Source of the DNA: an uncultured Eubacterium sp.
GTDB taxonomy: Bacteria > Bacillota > Clostridia > Lachnospirales > Lachnospiraceae
DNA: 6,902 nucleotides
Direction: 5' to 3'
NCBI GenBank assembly: GCA_910579075.1
Contig: CAJTSV010000035.1
Span: forward strand, 17,115 to 24,016
In this document: one piece after another, positions 5,700-6,902 of the stretch
Layout: each line of letters begins with the position of its first letter
How positions within the stretch are numbered: position 1 is the first letter of the stretch
Translations under genes and position numbers: made by a program
The notes under the pieces: generated by a model
What the model was told of the DNA's origin: nothing
The model's database searches: none
Seen by the model: only the letters and a program-made list of their open reading frames with translations

Positions 5700-6401
5700 A
5701 TGTTAAAAGAAAACTTAAGAAATGTAGAATCACAGATACAGGCATCCTGTGAAAAAAGCGGGCGGCAGCGCGAAGACGTCACGCTGATTGCCGTAAGCAA
5801 GACAAAGCCTGTGGAGCTGCTGCAGGAGGCATACGATGCAGGCGTGCGGGATTTCGGCGAAAACAAGGTTCAGGAAATCTGTGACAAATATGACAGGCTG
5901 CCTTCTGATATCCGGTGGCATATGATTGGCCACCTGCAGCGCAACAAGGTAAAGCACATCATTGACAAAGTATGCATGATTCACTCCGTAGACAGCTACC
6001 GCCTGGCAGAGGAGATAAATATCCATGCAAAAAAGCACAAGCTTGTCATGCCGGTTTTGATAGAAGTAAATATTGCACAGGAACAGACAAAGTTCGGCGT
6101 ATCGAAAGACGATGCCATGCAGCTGATTGAAGAAGCGGCACATTTAGACAGTATTCAGATACAGGGCCTGATGGCAGTTGCTCCTTATGTGGAAAATGCA
6201 GAGGAAAACCGAAAATATTTCCGGGAATTAGCAAAATTAGCTGTTGACATTCGCGCAAAAAACATAGATAATGTAGTTATGCGCGTACTTTCTATGGGAA
6301 TGACTGGAGATTATGCTGTCGCGATTGAGGAAGGTGCTGCCATGGTACGAGTAGGAACCGGAATATTCGGAGAGAGAGACTATCGGAAAAAGAACAGCTA
6401 G
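5700..6401 (+). CDS. ylmE: YggS/YlmE family PLP homeostasis protein
   Basis: This protein binds pyridoxal 5'-phosphate and helps keep free PLP and amino-acid pools balanced; it is a fold-type III TIM barrel with no known catalytic reaction. The 233-aa length is normal. Lys34 in AVSKTKP is the expected PLP Schiff-base lysine. Other family motifs are DFGENKVQE (51-59), WHMIGHLQRNKVKH (73-86), HSVDS, NIAQEQTKFGV, GLMAVAP and the phosphate-binding C-terminal part LSMGMTGDYAVAIEEGA followed by VRVGTGIFGER. AAAGGA precedes the ATG at 5700 with 8 bases of spacing. In Firmicutes it is usually next to sepF, as here (75 bp gap), in the ylm division cluster. The last third (from about 6215) uses GGA glycine and TTA/CTT leucine codons, unlike the GGC/CTG-rich first part. 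Confidence 0.95.
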   Translation: MLKENLRNVESQIQASCEKSGRQREDVTLIAVSKTKPVELLQEAYDAGVRDFGENKVQEICDKYDRLPSDIRWHMIGHLQRNKVKHIIDKVCMIHSVDSYRLAEEINIHAKKHKLVMPVLIEVNIAQEQTKFGVSKDDAMQLIEEAAHLDSIQIQGLMAVAPYVENAEENRKYFRELAKLAVDIRAKNIDNVVMRVLSMGMTGDYAVAIEEGAAMVRVGTGIFGERDYRKKNS

Positions 6402-6476
6402 TCTGTTCCGATATCATTGATGCAAACTGCGCAGGATTTTTCTTCGAGAGTGCCAGTCAAAAAAGGAGAGATGTAG

Positions 6477-6902
6477 ATGAGCTTGGTGGATTCCCTATTA
6501 AACGTAATGCACATGAATCCAGATGATGATGAAGACTATTATGACGATTACTATGACGACGACGAGGAAGAAGAAGCTCCGCCGAAACGCCGCCGTCAGG
6601 CCAGGGAAGCGGACGAGCCTTCCTATAAAAATTCAGGCAGCAACCAGCCGATTGATATCAACCGCAACCGGGAACGTGTAGCGGCCAAGACTGCAAACAA
6701 GGTAACGCCGATGCGTTCTTCCAAGAGAACCTCGTCGGCTGCATTAGAAGTCTGTGTCATAAAGCCGACTGCCTTTGAGGATGCAAGGGAAATTACAGAA
6801 ACACTGCTGATGAACCGCCCGGTTATTTTAAACGTCGAAGGGCTGGATGTAGACATTGCACAGCGGATTATTGATTTTGCGTCGGGTTCGTGCTTTGCAA
6901 TC
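6477..6902 (+). CDS. sepF: Cell division protein SepF, 3' end outside window
   Basis: SepF binds the C-terminal tail of FtsZ, polymerises into rings and anchors the Z-ring to the membrane. The visible 142 codons include all its landmarks: an amphipathic N-terminal membrane helix (SLVDSLLNVMHM), a very acidic linker rich in Asp, Glu and Tyr (about 16-33), a basic KRRR patch, a variable linker, and the SepF core (from VCVIKPTAFEDA) through NRPVILNVEG and QRIIDFASGSCFAI. The start is the ATG at 6477, with AGGAG 8 bases before it. The reading frame is open at the right edge; the last strand or two of the core are missing. It follows ylmE by 75 bp without a terminator, as in the ylm cluster. Confidence 0.95.
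   Translation, partial: MSLVDSLLNVMHMNPDDDEDYYDDYYDDDEEEEAPPKRRRQAREADEPSYKNSGSNQPIDINRNRERVAAKTANKVTPMRSSKRTSSAALEVCVIKPTAFEDAREITETLLMNRPVILNVEGLDVDIAQRIIDFASGSCFAI

Noticed and set aside
5730..6143. A 137-aa minus-strand open frame opposite ylmE
   Set aside because: It is the shadow of a strongly conserved gene; the translation shows no family motif.
6392..6408. GAACAG/CTGTTC hairpin over the ylmE stop codon
   Set aside because: Six pairs with a five-base loop and no following T-run; too weak for a terminator, and ylmE-sepF are expected to be co-transcribed.
6427..6434. CTGCGCAG palindrome before sepF as an operator or terminator stem
   Set aside because: Eight bases with no loop cannot form a useful hairpin, and so short a palindrome is expected by chance.

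Overview
The window looks like chromosomal DNA from a Gram-positive anaerobe of the class Clostridia, most likely a Lachnospiraceae-type gut Firmicute. This rests on the gene set and order (minD-minE-rodA-mgsA, then a S11 carboxypeptidase; a PLP-binding YggS/YlmE protein followed by sepF), on strong AGGAGG-type ribosome binding sites, on GTG starts, and on moderate GC content. I see no phage, transposon, CRISPR, tRNA or rRNA sequence. Genes fill nearly the whole window and no gap exceeds 300 bases.

Left block (1-3169, + strand): the 3' end of minD, then minE, a SEDS glycan polymerase (rodA-like), a methylglyoxal synthase homologue (mgsA) and a D-Ala-D-Ala carboxypeptidase predicted to be a lipoprotein. 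Spacing is short (11, 65 and 20 bp, then a 17-bp overlap) and no terminator is visible inside, so one operon is likely. It combines division-site placement (MinD/MinE), peptidoglycan polymerisation (RodA), peptidoglycan trimming (carboxypeptidase) and one metabolic-family protein. The MgsA homologue lacks the catalytic aspartate of the family (Ala60 in a GGAQQ motif where GGDQQ is usual), which is the most unexpected observation here.

Middle block (3170-4054): a small gene of unknown function with a P-loop (139 aa) has its own good sigma-A-type promoter and a perfect 14-bp-stem terminator. A convergent minus-strand gene encodes a 70-aa two-helix DUF378 membrane protein.

Right block (4055-6902, + strand): a HlyD/adaptor-like single-pass membrane protein of 475 aa starts divergently from DUF378. 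It is followed by the PLP homeostasis protein YlmE/YggS and by sepF, which runs off the window. In many Firmicutes ylmE and sepF sit in a division cluster (ylmD-ylmE-sepF-ylmG-ylmH-divIVA). Here an adaptor-like protein takes the upstream position and no transporter gene is beside it. The leader of ylmE carries five imperfect 8-bp tandem repeats.

Overall this is mostly a conserved cell-division and envelope neighbourhood. I do not see a clear new multi-gene system. The items worth following are the MgsA with the altered active site, the P-loop orphan, the adaptor-like protein tied to the ylmE-sepF locus, and the repeat tract.
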